Of a stretch of 53,708 nucleotides of DNA, positions 6,250-15,638 are shown one piece after another. Where the stretch lies: contig NZ_CACSIJ010000011.1 in the NCBI RefSeq assembly GCF_902705855.1, positions 435,127 through 488,834 of the forward strand, read 5' to 3'. Within the stretch, counting starts at the first letter, position 1. Each line of letters begins with the position of its first letter. The position numbers and the translations under genes were made by a program. Source of the stretch: Zhongshania aliphaticivorans (lineage in GTDB: Bacteria; Pseudomonadota; Gammaproteobacteria; Pseudomonadales; Spongiibacteraceae). The notes beneath the pieces were generated by a model, which saw nothing but the letters and a program-made list of their open reading frames with translations, made no database searches and was not told the DNA's origin.

Positions 6250-8721
6250 ATGCCTTGGTTTGCACGTGTTTTTTTTGTGTTATGCCGGATCTTATCCGCG
6301 CCATTTCTTGCCGGTATTAAGCCAAAGCTGGTGCAGTTTGATGACTCTTTACACGGGGAATTAGATGCTAAGCCCGTGTGCTATGTGCTGCGTCAGCATA
6401 GTTGGACGGATCGGTTTTTATTAGAGCGGGTTTTTAAAGCTCATAATTTGCCCTTGTTACGCGCAAATCCCGGGAAATTGCCCGATAGCGAACGTGCGGC
6501 CTGCCTGTATTTACCGGTATTGAGCGGTCAGCGCGGTGGCTCTCGTGGCGCAAAAACAATGGCAGCTTTGATCGCACAGGCCGCCGATGGCAGTTACCCC
6601 CTGCAAATTGTGCCGGTGTCGGTGTTTTGGGGGCGTGACCCTGGCAGCGAAACCTCTTTCTTTAAATTGTTATTAGGCGACGGTGAACGCGCTGGTGCGT
6701 TTCGCAAGCTCATGGTTATTCTTGTGCAGCGCCGCAATGTGCTTATTCATATTGCCCAGCCGGTGCGTTTCAGCACTTTTGTTGCCCGCAAGCAAGATCC
6801 GGTAGCGGCTGCGGCGGTGATGGCTAGGATGTTGTCGTTCTATTATTCCCGCCGTAAAACCGCGAGTCTTGGCCCTAGCTTATTATCGCGCCAGCAGATT
6901 ATTGATGTGGTTTTACGCCGTCAGGCGGTGCGTGACGCCATTGCCGAAGAGCAGGTCGCGGCCATTACCAAGCCAGAGGTGGTGAACAAACAGGCCCGTA
7001 AAATGGCTGAAGAAGTTGCTGCTAATTTTGATGGCCGTATGATTCGGGCGCTCGAGTTGATTCTGAGCTGGGCGTTTCGGAAAATATTTTCGGGCTTAAA
7101 AATTCATCATATTGATCGCCTGCGGGAAACCGCAAATAGCCGGCAATTAATTTATATGCCGTCCCACCGCAGCCATTTTGATTATTTGCTGATCTCTTAC
7201 ACGCTATATGTTCAGGGTTTGGTACCGCCACATATCGCCGCAGGAGTGAATTTAAATTTTTGGCCTGTGGGTGGTTTGTTGCGTCGTGGTGGCGCGTTTT
7301 ATATACGCCGCAGTTTTGGCGGACAGAAATTATATTCAGCTGTATTTAAGTCATATTTAGACGTGCTACTGGGGCGTGGTTATCCCGTTGAATTCTTTCC
7401 AGAAGGTGGCCGAAGTCGCACCGGTCGTTTGCTGCCACCGAAGAAAGGCATGTTGAAAATGACGGTGGAAAGTTTTGTACAGCAGCCGGGGCGCAAAGTG
7501 GCTTTGGTGCCGATATATGTTTGCTACGATAAATTGGTAGAGAGTGCCTCTTATGTAAAAGAGCTGCGTGGTGCGGCTAAGCAGAGCGAGTCGGCGGGTG
7601 GTTTATTAAAAGCGCGGAAGATTTTTAAGTCATCTTACGGTAGCCCCCATGTGGCTTTTGGTCAGCCTATTAGTTTGGATGAATGTTTTAGTCACATTGA
7701 ACCGGATTGGCGTAAGCGCACCCAAGCTGGCGACCACTCCTTTGTTCCGGCGGTGATTGATTATATTGCGCAGGAAAATATGGAGCGGATCAATGCGGCG
7801 GCCGTGGTGAATCCCATCGGTTTGGTCGCCATGATTTTGCTTTCTAGCCCACAGCGAGCGATGGCAGAAGACGAGTTGCTGCTGCAAATAGATCATTTTA
7901 TTGCCATTTTACGACGTCTACCTTACAGCCCTGATATTACTCTGCCAGAAGGCGGCGCGAAGGAAATTTTTGAGCAGGCGGCGCGTACCGCAGGACTTTC
8001 TCGAATTGACCACCCTTGGGGGCCAATTATTACGGCCACCGGCAAAGAGGCGGTAATGCTAACGTATTACCGCAATTCGGTGATGCATGTTTTGGCTTTA
8101 CCGAGCTTGATTGCGCGGTTTTTCCGTCACAGCCAAATGGTGAGCGAGGCGGATTTAATTGAAGGCTGTGTGTTGTTATATCCCTTTGTAAAGAATGAAT
8201 TGTTTTTGCACACTAAGGTTGAAGATTGCGCAGAGGCAGTGAAAGAGCAAATTAATAATTTGGTCGCACTTAATTTACTATCGCGTCACGGCGAGAGCGG
8301 GAGCCTCAGCCGCGCCAATGTTGGCACCGAGGGCTATGCGGTATTGACTGGCTTGGGTCGGATTTTACGAGAGACCTTTGAGCGTTACACCATTACTAGT
8401 TTGTTGCTGGTGCAGGATATTTCTGAGGTGGCAGCGTTGCGGGATGATGTGGAGCAGAATACCATCGAAATGGCTCAGCGTTTGGCTATTTTAAGTGGTC
8501 GTGAAGCACCGGAATATTTCGATAAAAACCTCTTCCGTGGTTATATCGATACTTTGATTCAGCAAGGTTTGTTATTGGCAGATGAGCAAGAAGCTGGCGA
8601 ATTTTTGCGGGTCGACAAGCGCTTAGAGGCATTTTCGCAACGTTGGGTTGCCTTGCTGGGACCAGATGTTCAACAGAGTATGCAACAGTTAATTCGCAAG
8701 CCGGTAATGAATGACGATTAG
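6250..8721 (+). CDS. plsB: Glycerol-3-phosphate 1-O-acyltransferase PlsB
   Basis: 823 residues (E. coli enzyme 807). PlsB acylates sn-glycerol 3-phosphate at position 1 with acyl-CoA or acyl-ACP, the first step of phospholipid synthesis, at the inner membrane. The acyltransferase motifs are present: HRSHFD (HX4D, residues about 306-311), then GGAFYIRRSF, FFPEGGRSRTGR (about 381-392) and VALVPIYVCYDK. The long N-terminal region (VCYVLRQHSWTDRFLLERVF) and the C-terminal helical region are those of the proteobacterial PlsB class. ATG at 6250 agrees with the family N-terminus (MPWFARVFFVLCRILSAPF). The next gene follows after 63 bases on the same strand. Confidence 0.96.
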   Translation: MPWFARVFFVLCRILSAPFLAGIKPKLVQFDDSLHGELDAKPVCYVLRQHSWTDRFLLERVFKAHNLPLLRANPGKLPDSERAACLYLPVLSGQRGGSRGAKTMAALIAQAADGSYPLQIVPVSVFWGRDPGSETSFFKLLLGDGERAGAFRKLMVILVQRRNVLIHIAQPVRFSTFVARKQDPVAAAAVMARMLSFYYSRRKTASLGPSLLSRQQIIDVVLRRQAVRDAIAEEQVAAITKPEVVNKQARKMAEEVAANFDGRMIRALELILSWAFRKIFSGLKIHHIDRLRETANSRQLIYMPSHRSHFDYLLISYTLYVQGLVPPHIAAGVNLNFWPVGGLLRRGGAFYIRRSFGGQKLYSAVFKSYLDVLLGRGYPVEFFPEGGRSRTGRLLPPKKGMLKMTVESFVQQPGRKVALVPIYVCYDKLVESASYVKELRGAAKQSESAGGLLKARKIFKSSYGSPHVAFGQPISLDECFSHIEPDWRKRTQAGDHSFVPAVIDYIAQENMERINAAAVVNPIGLVAMILLSSPQRAMAEDELLLQIDHFIAILRRLPYSPDITLPEGGAKEIFEQAARTAGLSRIDHPWGPIITATGKEAVMLTYYRNSVMHVLALPSLIARFFRHSQMVSEADLIEGCVLLYPFVKNELFLHTKVEDCAEAVKEQINNLVALNLLSRHGESGSLSRANVGTEGYAVLTGLGRILRETFERYTITSLLLVQDISEVAALRDDVEQNTIEMAQRLAILSGREAPEYFDKNLFRGYIDTLIQQGLLLADEQEAGEFLRVDKRLEAFSQRWVALLGPDVQQSMQQLIRKPVMNDD

Positions 8722-8784
8722 CTTGGTGGATGCGGGGCTGCCGATAGGATGTTGGCTGGTATTGAGAGGATAGGGAGCGCGTAA

Positions 8785-9375
8785 ATGAAGTTTGAGAACG
8801 TTGTTTTAGAAGGTCAGTACGTTCGACTTGAGCCACTGTCTATTGAGCACAAGAAAGGCTTGTGCGAAGCGGTGGCTGACGGCGAGTTATGGAATTTATT
8901 CGTCACCAAAGTGCCACGTATTGAGGCGATGGATGAATTTATTGCCAATGCCAATACCGTCTTCGAAGAGGGTGATGGCTTGGTGTTTGCCACCGTAAAT
9001 AAAGCCACTGCTGAGGTGGTGGGGTCTACTCGGTTTATGCGAGCGAGTTTAGTGAATAAACGCGTGGAAATTGGTTTTACCTTTTTGGCTGCATCGGCGC
9101 AGCGCACCGAAATAAATACCGAAGCGAAATTGCTCATGTTGGAATATGCCTTTGAGACGCTAAAGCTCAATCGAGTAGAATTTCTTACCGATTATTTGAA
9201 TCAGCAGTCGCGTAATGCGATTTTGCGTTTGGGGGCAAAGCAGGAAGGGGTGTTACGCAACCACGTACTTATGCCGAATGGCCGTGTTAGAGATTCGGTG
9301 CTATTTAGCATTATTCAAAATGAGTGGCTTGGCGTGAAGCAGCATTTGACGGCTAAATTGGAGTGCCTTGCGTAA
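8785..9375 (+). CDS. GNAT-family N-acetyltransferase (RimJ/RimL type)
   Basis: 196 residues. It has the N-terminal pattern of RimJ/RimL-like acetyltransferases (LEGQYVRLEPLSIEHKKGL) and later the acceptor and acetyl-CoA region (VEIGFTFLAASAQRTEINTE, then MLEYAFETLKLNRVEFLTDYLNQQSRNAILRLGAKQEGVLR). The NxxSRxAIxRLGxxxEG run is characteristic of the group. Substrate unknown; it may be a protein N-terminus, an antibiotic or an amino acid. GGGAG lies nine bases before the ATG. Probably read from upstream plsB transcription or its own promoter. Confidence 0.9.
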   Translation: MKFENVVLEGQYVRLEPLSIEHKKGLCEAVADGELWNLFVTKVPRIEAMDEFIANANTVFEEGDGLVFATVNKATAEVVGSTRFMRASLVNKRVEIGFTFLAASAQRTEINTEAKLLMLEYAFETLKLNRVEFLTDYLNQQSRNAILRLGAKQEGVLRNHVLMPNGRVRDSVLFSIIQNEWLGVKQHLTAKLECLA

Positions 9376-9392
9376 AGTAGGTCTAGGGCTCG

Positions 9393-9422
9393 CCACACGG
9401 GTGTGAATCTGTGGGTATTTTT
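9393..9422 (+). terminator. Weak possible terminator after the GNAT gene
   Basis: CCACA / TGTGG stem (five pairs) around a 12-base loop, followed by GTATTTTT. The stem is short, so this is only a candidate. Confidence 0.3.
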
Positions 9423-9493
9423 GAGGTTCCCCCGCGGTGCAGGCTCGGTTACAATGTTTTGACATCCTAATTACGTGTGACGAGTCCGAAGAA

Positions 9494-9550
9494 ATGGTGC
9501 ATAACGCCCGCATGACACAGCTGTGTGATTGCCGTCGATGGCGATGGTAG
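9494..9550 (+). CDS. trpL: trp operon leader peptide (probable attenuator peptide)
   Basis: A short open frame ahead of trpE encodes MVHNARMTQLCDCRRWRW and stops at TAG (9548-9550). Two of its last three codons are Trp (TGG at 9539-9541 and 9545-9547), separated by Arg and directly followed by stop, as in attenuation leaders of trp operons. An in-frame ATG at 9512 could be the start instead (12 residues); neither has a strong Shine-Dalgarno. A hairpin with a U run begins at the very next base. Two Trp codons in 18 is far above expectation, and the position before trpE makes the call. Confidence 0.75.
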   Translation: MVHNARMTQLCDCRRWRW

Positions 9551-9585
9551 CTCTTGCAATAAGCGAATTACTGCAAGAGATTTTT
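9551..9585 (+). terminator. trp attenuator hairpin
   Basis: CTCTTGCA (9551-9558) pairs perfectly with TGCAAGAG (9572-9579). After one mismatch the stem continues with TAA/TTA, closing a five-base GCGAA loop, and ATTTTTG follows. It starts directly after the leader-peptide stop. A ribosome stalled at the Trp codons would cover the left arm and prevent the stem, so read-through under Trp starvation is a natural reading. Alternative pairings (an antiterminator) were not computed. Confidence 0.65.
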
Positions 9586-9638
9586 GCACGGTAGTTATTT
9601 TGCCCTCTGCCGGCGTCAAAATCGTACTCAGTCGGTCA

Positions 9639-9652
9639 TTTATAGCTATAAA
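9639..9652. other. 14-base palindrome in the trpE leader
   Basis: TTTATAGCTATAAA is a perfect palindrome between the attenuator hairpin and trpE, 110 bases before the start codon. It is AT-rich and may be chance; a protein binding site is possible. Confidence 0.25.
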
Positions 9653-9762
9653 CTCCCTCATTCCGTGCGATTTTTCCTTGCCAGAGAGCAAAATTCCGGC
9701 TCGTGCAAAGGTCTCTGCAATTAGCAGATTACCAAGCCGAACCCCATTTTTAAGGATTTATC

Positions 9763-11268
9763 ATGCAAGCCCAGCGATACAATGAACTGGCGCAGCAAAG
9801 CTATAACCGTATTCCGGTTTACCGCGATGTGCTGGCCGACCTCGATACCCCTCTTAGTGCCTATTTAAAACTCGCCGCCGAGCCCTATAGTTTTCTGTTT
9901 GAGTCTGTTCACGGTGGTGAGAAATGGGGCCGTTACTCCATTATTGGTCTTGGCGCGCGCACCATACTGCGGGCCGAGGGCCGGCTCGTCACCATCTCTC
10001 GCGACGGCAATATCATTGAAAGTCATGACTGCGAAGATCCTTTGGCCTTTGTTGAAGATTTTCAGGCCCGTTATCAGGTGCCTGAAATTGACGAGTTGCC
10101 GGCATTTTATGGTGGTTTGGTAGGCTATTTTGCCTACGACTGCGTGCGGTATATTGAGCCTAAATTGATGCCCAGCACGCCGCCAGACGTGTTGGGTACA
10201 CCTGATATTCTATTGATGGTGTCTGAGGAGTTACTGGTTTTCGATAATCTGTCAGGCATCGTTAAGATTATTACCCATGCCGATCCGGCCGATGACCGAG
10301 CGTACAGCAAGGCGCAGGAAAGGCTAGATTCTTATGAGCAGATGTTGCGCGGTTTATCGCCCATGCTGCCGGCCTTGAATTTGGATGCGGACGGTGTTGC
10401 TGAAACCGATTTTGTGTCTAGCTTTGGTGAAGATAATTTTAAAGATGCGGTGGAAAAAGTACGTGAATACGTGCTGGCTGGCGACGCGATGCAGGTGGTG
10501 TTGTCGCAGCGTTTGAGTATTCCCTTCACGGCTTCACCCTTAAATTTTTATCGTGCACTTCGCCACCTTAACCCCTCGCCGTATATGTACTACCTCAATT
10601 TGGAAGACTTCCATATTGTGGGTTCCTCGCCTGAAATTTTGGCGCGCTTGGAGCATGGCGAAGTCACGGTACGCCCGATAGCGGGTACTCGCCGCCGCGG
10701 TCACACCGAGGCAGAAGATCTAGAGTTAGAGAAAGAGTTACTGGCTGATCCCAAAGAAATCGCCGAGCATTTGATGCTGATCGACTTGGGCCGCAATGAC
10801 GCCGGCCGTGTTGCTAAAACCGGCACCGTAGAATTGAGCGACAAAATGGTGGTGGAGCGTTACTCCCACGTGATGCATATCGTGTCCAATGTTCGTGCCC
10901 AAGTGCGTGATGACATAACTGCGATGGATGTATTACGGGCGACTTTGCCGGCGGGCACCTTGAGCGGTGCGCCAAAGGTTCGCGCTATGGAAATTATCGA
11001 CGAGCTAGAGTCTGTGAAGCGCGGCGTGTATGGCGGCGCGGTTGGCTATTTGAGTTGGAATGGCAATATGGATACCGCCATTGCCATTCGCACCGCGGTC
11101 ATTAAAGATAATCAGCTTCATATACAAGCTGGCGCAGGTATTGTGGCGGATTCGCAGCCACGGCTGGAGTGGAAAGAAACCATGAACAAAGCGCGGGCGG
11201 TGTTTAAGGCGGCGTCTATGGTGCAAAGCGCGGCGAGTAAATCTGATAACAACGGGGAGGCGTCATAA
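9763..11268 (+). CDS. trpE: Anthranilate synthase component I
   Basis: 501 residues. TrpE with glutamine-derived ammonia from TrpG converts chorismate to anthranilate, the committed step of tryptophan synthesis. The N-terminal regulatory region has [21 protein letters not shown] (the L-L/F-E-S motif where Trp feedback binds). The chorismate-binding C domain shows [46 protein letters not shown], and [23 protein letters not shown] (residues about 387-410). Stop and trpG start overlap by one base (TAATG at 11266-11270). The leader upstream holds a probable attenuator. Confidence 0.97.
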   Translation: MQAQRYNELAQQSYNRIPVYRDVLADLDTPLSAYLKLAAEPYSFLFESVHGGEKWGRYSIIGLGARTILRAEGRLVTISRDGNIIESHDCEDPLAFVEDFQARYQVPEIDELPAFYGGLVGYFAYDCVRYIEPKLMPSTPPDVLGTPDILLMVSEELLVFDNLSGIVKIITHADPADDRAYSKAQERLDSYEQMLRGLSPMLPALNLDADGVAETDFVSSFGEDNFKDAVEKVREYVLAGDAMQVVLSQRLSIPFTASPLNFYRALRHLNPSPYMYYLNLEDFHIVGSSPEILARLEHGEVTVRPIAGTRRRGHTEAEDLELEKELLADPKEIAEHLMLIDLGRNDAGRVAKTGTVELSDKMVVERYSHVMHIVSNVRAQVRDDITAMDVLRATLPAGTLSGAPKVRAMEIIDELESVKRGVYGGAVGYLSWNGNMDTAIAIRTAVIKDNQLHIQAGAGIVADSQPRLEWKETMNKARAVFKAASMVQSAASKSDNNGEAS

Positions 11269-11852
11269 TGTTATTAATGATCGATAATTACGACTCCTTC
11301 ACCTACAACGTCGTGCAGTATTTTGCCGAGCTAGGTGCCGACGTGAAAGTGCTGCGCAACGACGAGGTCACGATTGAAGAAATTCGCGTCTTGGCGCCGA
11401 CACACCTGGTGATTTCTCCCGGCCCTTGCACACCAAATGAAGCGGGTATTTCGCTAGAGGCAATTAAAGCCTTTGCTGGCAAGATACCAATTCTCGGCGT
11501 GTGTTTGGGGCATCAAAGTATTGGCCAGGCCTTTGGCGGAAAGATTGTGCGCGCGCGCGAAGTGATGCACGGTAAAACCTCGCCAATGTATCACCATAAT
11601 AGCGGTGTGTTCACTGGCTTGAACAATCCGGTGGTGGCGACCCGTTACCATTCCTTGGTGATCGAAAAAGACAGCCTACCAGATTGCTTGGAAGTGACGT
11701 CGTGGACGCAAAACTCTGACGGTTCCGTCGATGAAATTATGGGTGTACGGCATAAAACCTTAGATATCGAGGGTGTTCAATTTCATCCTGAATCAATTTT
11801 GTCTGAGCAGGGCCACGAACTGTTTAAAAACTTTTTGGAGCGCAGCGCATGA
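11268..11852 (+). CDS. trpG: Anthranilate synthase component II (glutamine amidotransferase)
   Basis: 194 residues, a class I glutamine amidotransferase supplying ammonia to TrpE. The oxyanion strand [15 protein letters not shown], the nucleophile elbow [15 protein letters not shown] (Cys at about residue 79) and the His-Glu pair in [13 protein letters not shown] are all present. In Pseudomonas the equivalent gene is shared with folate synthesis (PabA role); that may also hold here, since I see no pabA in the window. The stop overlaps trpD by an ATGA. Confidence 0.96.
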   Translation: MLLMIDNYDSFTYNVVQYFAELGADVKVLRNDEVTIEEIRVLAPTHLVISPGPCTPNEAGISLEAIKAFAGKIPILGVCLGHQSIGQAFGGKIVRAREVMHGKTSPMYHHNSGVFTGLNNPVVATRYHSLVIEKDSLPDCLEVTSWTQNSDGSVDEIMGVRHKTLDIEGVQFHPESILSEQGHELFKNFLERSA

Positions 11853-12913
11853 GTGATATGAATATTAAAGATGCGCTGGGCTTGGTGGTGCGCAATTTAA
11901 GTTTAAGCACTGAGGATATGGCCTCGGTGATGCGCGACATCATGACAGGGCAATGCACAGACGCTCAAATCGCCGCGTTTTTAATTGCCCTGCGTATGAA
12001 AAGCGAAAGCCTTGATGAGATTGAAGGGGCGGCTCGCGTAATGCGCGAGCTTGCCACGCCAGTTGATATATCTGGTTTAGATCATGTAGTTGATATTGTT
12101 GGCACCGGCGGTGACGGCGCTAATCTGTTTAATGTCTCATCGGCCAGTACCTTCGTCATTGCAGCGGCGGGCGCCAAGGTTGCCAAGCACGGCAATCGTT
12201 CGGTGTCGTCTAAAAGCGGCAGCGCAGATGTATTAGAAAGCGCGGGTATTCAGCTAGATTTGAATCCCCAGCAGGTTGAGCGCTGCATTCGTGAAGTGGG
12301 TGTTGGCTTTATGTTTGCGGTTAATCACCACAGTGCCATGCGCCATGCGATTGGTGTGCGACGCGATATTGGCCAGCGCACCATTTTTAATATTTTAGGC
12401 CCGCTGACAAATCCCGCCGGCGTAACCCGTTTGGTTTTGGGGGTGTTCAGCTCAGAGCTTTGCCGGCCCTTGGCCGAGGTGATGAAACGTCTTGGCGCCG
12501 AGCACGTGATGGTGGTACACGCGAAAGACGGTTTAGATGAAATTAGCTTAGCATCGGCAACCGAAGTGGCCGAACTGAAAGATGGCGAGATTCGTGAGTA
12601 CCTACTGACCCCAGAAGATGTGGGTTTGGAGAGTCAAAGTTTGGTCGGCTTGGATGTGGCAGACAGTAAAGCCTCATTGGCCTTGATTCGTGATGCGCTA
12701 GGCAAGCGTGAAACCGAGGCGGGTAAGAAAGCGGCAGATATGATCGCGCTTAATGCCGGCGCGGCGCTGTATGTGGCCGGTGTGGTTAGCACATTGAAGC
12801 ATGGCGTGGCCTTGGCAGAAGACACCATTCACGGCGGCCAAGCGCTGGAAAAAATGGGTGAGCTGGCGGCTTTTAGTCAGGGCTTAAATCCGCCGAAAGA
12901 GACAGAAGCATGA
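11849..12913 (+). CDS. trpD: Anthranilate phosphoribosyltransferase
   Basis: 354 residues. TrpD joins anthranilate to PRPP. The PRPP-binding [20 protein letters not shown] (residues about 83-102) and [18 protein letters not shown] (about 113-130) motifs are intact, as is the dimetal DGLDEIS region (about 230). Separate from trpG, not fused as in E. coli. Start overlaps trpG stop by four bases and its stop overlaps trpC start, so the three are tightly coupled. Confidence 0.97.
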   Translation: MSDMNIKDALGLVVRNLSLSTEDMASVMRDIMTGQCTDAQIAAFLIALRMKSESLDEIEGAARVMRELATPVDISGLDHVVDIVGTGGDGANLFNVSSASTFVIAAAGAKVAKHGNRSVSSKSGSADVLESAGIQLDLNPQQVERCIREVGVGFMFAVNHHSAMRHAIGVRRDIGQRTIFNILGPLTNPAGVTRLVLGVFSSELCRPLAEVMKRLGAEHVMVVHAKDGLDEISLASATEVAELKDGEIREYLLTPEDVGLESQSLVGLDVADSKASLALIRDALGKRETEAGKKAADMIALNAGAALYVAGVVSTLKHGVALAEDTIHGGQALEKMGELAAFSQGLNPPKETEA

Positions 12914-13716
12914 TGAGCGATAGCGGCACACCAACGGTTCTAAAAAAGATTCTTGATCGCAAACGAGAAGAAGTAGCTGAGCGCAGCGCGCTTGTGTCCA
13001 TCGCTCAACTGCAAGCGCAGATCGCAAGCGCCTCAGCGCCACGCGGCTTTGTTAAGGCCATAGAAGCCAAACTTGCAGCTGGTAAATCTGCAGTCATCGC
13101 TGAGGTGAAAAAAGCATCGCCGTCTAAAGGCGTGATTCGCGAGAACTTTATTCCTGCGGACATTGCTGCAAGTTATGAAGCGGGCGGCGCGGCCTGTTTG
13201 TCAGTATTAACCGACGCAGACTTTTTTCAGGGCGCTGAGCTGTATTTGCAACAAGCCCGCGGCGCCTGCTCGCTGCCGGTAATCCGTAAAGATTTTATTA
13301 TCGACCCCTACCAAGTCTATGAAGCGCGGGCAATCGGCGCTGACTGTATTCTATTGATTGCTGCTGCCCTAGACGACGAGACCATGGCAAGCCTGAACCA
13401 ATTGGCGCAGAGCTTGGGTATGGATGTATTAATCGAAGTGCATAACGCCGAGGAATTGGCGCGAACTTTACCGCTGGGTAATCGCTTGGTGGGGATCAAT
13501 AACCGCAATCTGCATAATTTTGAAACATCTCTGCAAAACACCTTCGATTTACTGGCCGCAATCAGCGATGAGCATATCGTGGTAACTGAAAGCGGTATTC
13601 ACACTGCAGCGGATGTGGCGGCAATGCGCGAGCACGGTGTGAATACGTTTTTGGTAGGTGAGGCGTTTATGCGGGCGGTGGAACCGGGGGAGAAACTGGC
13701 GGAGTTGTTTGGGTAA
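12910..13716 (+). CDS. trpC: Indole-3-glycerol phosphate synthase
   Basis: 268 residues, monofunctional (no fused TrpF). A TIM-barrel enzyme that closes the indole ring. Motifs: [20 protein letters not shown] (catalytic Lys, residues about 56-75), [52 protein letters not shown] and [13 protein letters not shown]. Two adjacent ATG codons (12910, 12913) could be the start; both overlap or abut the trpD stop. The operon ends here, with inverted-repeat debris after it. Confidence 0.97.
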   Translation: MMSDSGTPTVLKKILDRKREEVAERSALVSIAQLQAQIASASAPRGFVKAIEAKLAAGKSAVIAEVKKASPSKGVIRENFIPADIAASYEAGGAACLSVLTDADFFQGAELYLQQARGACSLPVIRKDFIIDPYQVYEARAIGADCILLIAAALDDETMASLNQLAQSLGMDVLIEVHNAEELARTLPLGNRLVGINNRNLHNFETSLQNTFDLLAAISDEHIVVTESGIHTAADVAAMREHGVNTFLVGEAFMRAVEPGEKLAELFG

Positions 13717-13726
13717 ATAGCTTGAT

Positions 13727-13788
13727 GTCGGAGGTCTGACGTCTGATGCTAAATCCGACTTCCGACTTCCGACTTCCGACTTCCGACT
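13727..13788. repeat. Intergenic repeat element copy A, with five heptamers
   Basis: Between convergent trpC and vfr. GTCGGAGGTCTGACGTC (from about 13731) resembles the ends of copies B and C. It is followed by five exact tandem copies of TCCGACT (13754-13788). The heptamer resembles the TCCGAC core of the repeat ends, so this looks like a truncated copy expanded by slippage. Confidence 0.65.
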
Positions 13789-13798
13789 CGCATTACAC

Positions 13799-14470
13799 TT
13801 AGCGCGTGCCGTACACCACCATGGTTTTACCTTTCACCTGCACCAAGCCTTGTTCTTCTAAGGTCTTTAATACACGGCCAACCATTTCCCGCGAACAACC
13901 TACAATCCGGCCGATTTCCTGGCGGGTGATTTTGATCTGCATACCATCTGGGTGAGTCATTGCGTCTGGTTGTTTGCACAGGTCTAAGAGCGTGCGTGCG
14001 ACACGGCCGGTCACATCTAAAAACGCCAGATCACCCACTTTGCGGGTCGTTAGTCGCAGCCGCTTGGCCATTTGCTTGCCCAAGGCTAGCAGGATGTCTG
14101 GGTATTGTTTGTTGAGTTCGCGAAATTTGGTGTAGCTGATTTCAGCAATCTCGCATTCGGTACGACTTTTGACCAAGGCGCTGCGGGTTGGCGGAATATC
14201 TTCGTCAAAAACCCCCATTTCCCCGAAGAAGTCGCCCTTATTGAGGTAGGCAACAATCATTTCTCGGCCTTCGTCGTCTTCGATAATGACGGTGACTGAG
14301 CCTTCAATGATGTAATACAGCGCGTCGCTGGCATCGCCGGCGTAGATAAGTGTACTTTTAGTGGGGTAGCGCCGCCGATGGCAGTGAGCGAGAAAATTGT
14401 CTAAATCGGCTATTTCTGGTTTTAAGGAATTCAGCACGGCTTGAGTCTCTCGGTAAAGCAGAAAATCCAT
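13799..14470 (-). CDS. vfr: CRP-family cAMP receptor regulator (Vfr-like)
   Basis: 223 residues, close to E. coli CRP (210) and P. aeruginosa Vfr (214). The cyclic-nucleotide pocket shows [24 protein letters not shown], with the Gly-Glu and Arg-Ser pair that contact cAMP. The C-terminal winged helix is [30 protein letters not shown], including the CSREMVGR recognition helix of CRP that reads TGTGA sites. In Pseudomonas vfr also sits next to trpC and an osmC gene, supporting orthology. Vfr controls virulence, quorum sensing and catabolic genes there; here the regulon is unknown. It is convergent with trpC. Confidence 0.93.
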   Translation of the reverse strand: MDFLLYRETQAVLNSLKPEIADLDNFLAHCHRRRYPTKSTLIYAGDASDALYYIIEGSVTVIIEDDEGREMIVAYLNKGDFFGEMGVFDEDIPPTRSALVKSRTECEIAEISYTKFRELNKQYPDILLALGKQMAKRLRLTTRKVGDLAFLDVTGRVARTLLDLCKQPDAMTHPDGMQIKITRQEIGRIVGCSREMVGRVLKTLEEQGLVQVKGKTMVVYGTR

Positions 14471-14660
14471 TTAACGAATGAGGGCATCTTGAAGTTATAG
14501 TATTTGCCCAGAGTTACGGTAGCTCTAAATACGTTAGGCTTTGTCTAATTATTCAGAACGACCATGGCCTAAGTATGACGTGCTTTGTTGGCCTTGGCGA
14601 GCTTGAATCTGGACGCTGTGGTAAGCTTAGTGCAATTTTTTGCTTCGCTATGAGGGTGAA

Positions 14661-15083
14661 ATGAAAGCGACGGTTAAATGGGTAGATGGCGTGATGTTTC
14701 TCGGTGAGTCGGGAAGTGGGCACTCGGTAGTAATGGATGGGCCAGAAGACCACGGCGGCCGTAATATGGGCGTTCGCCCTATGGAAATGCTGCTGGTGGG
14801 TATGGGTGGCTGTGCGTCGTTTGATGTGATGAGTATGTTGAAAAAATCGCGTCAAGACGTGACGGATTGTCGCTGTGAGCTAGATGCTGAGCGTGCAGAT
14901 GCGGTGCCTGCAGTTTTTACAAAAATTCACCTGCATTTTATTGTTAGTGGTAAGGGTTTGAAGGAAGCGCATGTAAAACGGGCAGTCGAGCTGTCTGCTG
15001 AGAAGTACTGCTCAGCCTCCATTATGATGGAAGCCGCTGGCGTTGAAGTCAGTCACAGCCACGAGATCATTGACGGTGTCTGA
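14661..15083 (+). CDS. OsmC-family protein
   Basis: 140 residues from the ATG at 14661, which follows GAGGGTGAA; a TTG 21 bases upstream is in frame but less likely. The motifs MEMLLVGMGGCASFDVMSMLKK (with the first conserved Cys) and AVELSAEKYCSASIMMEAAGVEVSHSHEI (second Cys) are those of the YhfA/OsmC group of thiol peroxidase-like proteins, which reduce organic hydroperoxides with two redox Cys. Orthologous in position to the OsmC gene beside vfr in Pseudomonas. It overlaps the next gene by eight bases. Confidence 0.88.
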   Translation: MKATVKWVDGVMFLGESGSGHSVVMDGPEDHGGRNMGVRPMEMLLVGMGGCASFDVMSMLKKSRQDVTDCRCELDAERADAVPAVFTKIHLHFIVSGKGLKEAHVKRAVELSAEKYCSASIMMEAAGVEVSHSHEIIDGV

Positions 15084-15498
15084 GAAGCTAACTCGTCCTA
15101 ATTCGCACAGTGGTATGCGTCATATTGCCCTGTTTGTGGAGAAGTTTGACGAAACACTGCATTTTTATACCGAGTTAATGGGGATGACGGTGGAGTGGCA
15201 GCCAGACCCTGACAATATTTATTTGTGCTCTGGGAACGACAATCTTGCCCTGCACCGCTACCAAGGGCCGCAACGGCCGGTAGCGGGGCAGCGTTTAGAT
15301 CACATTGGGTTTATTTTGAATACGCCTGATGATGTGGATGCATGGCATGCTTTTCTATTGGCGAATCAGGTCAGTATTAAAACCGAGCCACGTACCCATC
15401 GTGACGGTGCCCGCAGTTTTTATTGTCTGGATCCTGATGGCAATCTGGTGCAGCTTATTTTTCATCCGCCGATTAGTGTTTGGATGTCGGGCGTCTGA
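15076..15498 (+). CDS. Glyoxalase/bleomycin resistance (VOC) superfamily protein
   Basis: 140 residues from the GTG at 15076 (ATG at 15115 is a shorter alternative). Two beta-alpha-beta-beta-beta modules of the vicinal oxygen chelate fold are visible: HIALFVEKFDETLHFYTELMGM, then DHIGFILNTPDDVDAWHAF, closing with FYCLDPDGNLVQLIFH. Metal-ligand candidates are the His in RHIAL and in LDHIG. Substrate unknown. The last codons (MSGV-stop) lie inside repeat copy B, so the natural C-terminus was probably replaced by the repeat. Overlaps osmC by eight bases. Confidence 0.82.
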   Translation: MSEKLTRPNSHSGMRHIALFVEKFDETLHFYTELMGMTVEWQPDPDNIYLCSGNDNLALHRYQGPQRPVAGQRLDHIGFILNTPDDVDAWHAFLLANQVSIKTEPRTHRDGARSFYCLDPDGNLVQLIFHPPISVWMSGV

Positions 15499-15628
15499 CG
15501 TTGGAAGCGAAAAGCATTCGCTTCGCTCATTTTGGCGTATTCCGTTTTCCTTCTAGCGTGAAGTCGGTGTGGGGCTTAGTCGCAAAGCGAATGCTTTTAC
15601 GTCAGACATCCGACACCTGACGTCCGGC
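15485..15628. repeat. Intergenic inverted repeat copy B
   Basis: Outer arms TGTCGGGCGTCTGACGT (15485-15501) and, inverted, ACGTCAGACATCCGACA (15599-15615) match at 15 of 17 positions. Inside, AAAAGCATTCGCTT (15510-15523) pairs perfectly with AAGCGAATGCTTTT (15585-15598). The right end shares TTTTACGTCRGACRTCCGAC with copy C. It separates convergent glyoxalase and coq7 genes and contains the glyoxalase stop codon. Confidence 0.85.
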
Positions 15629-15638
15629 GATCAGTTCG

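Noticed and set aside
9467-9691. 74-residue minus-strand frame opposite the trpE leader
   Set aside because: No family resemblance, no Shine-Dalgarno noted, and it runs across the leader peptide and attenuator on the opposite strand, which explain the region better.
13754-13788. Direct repeats that could suggest a CRISPR array
   Set aside because: The unit is 7 bases without spacers, so it is a simple tandem repeat; no cas genes are near.
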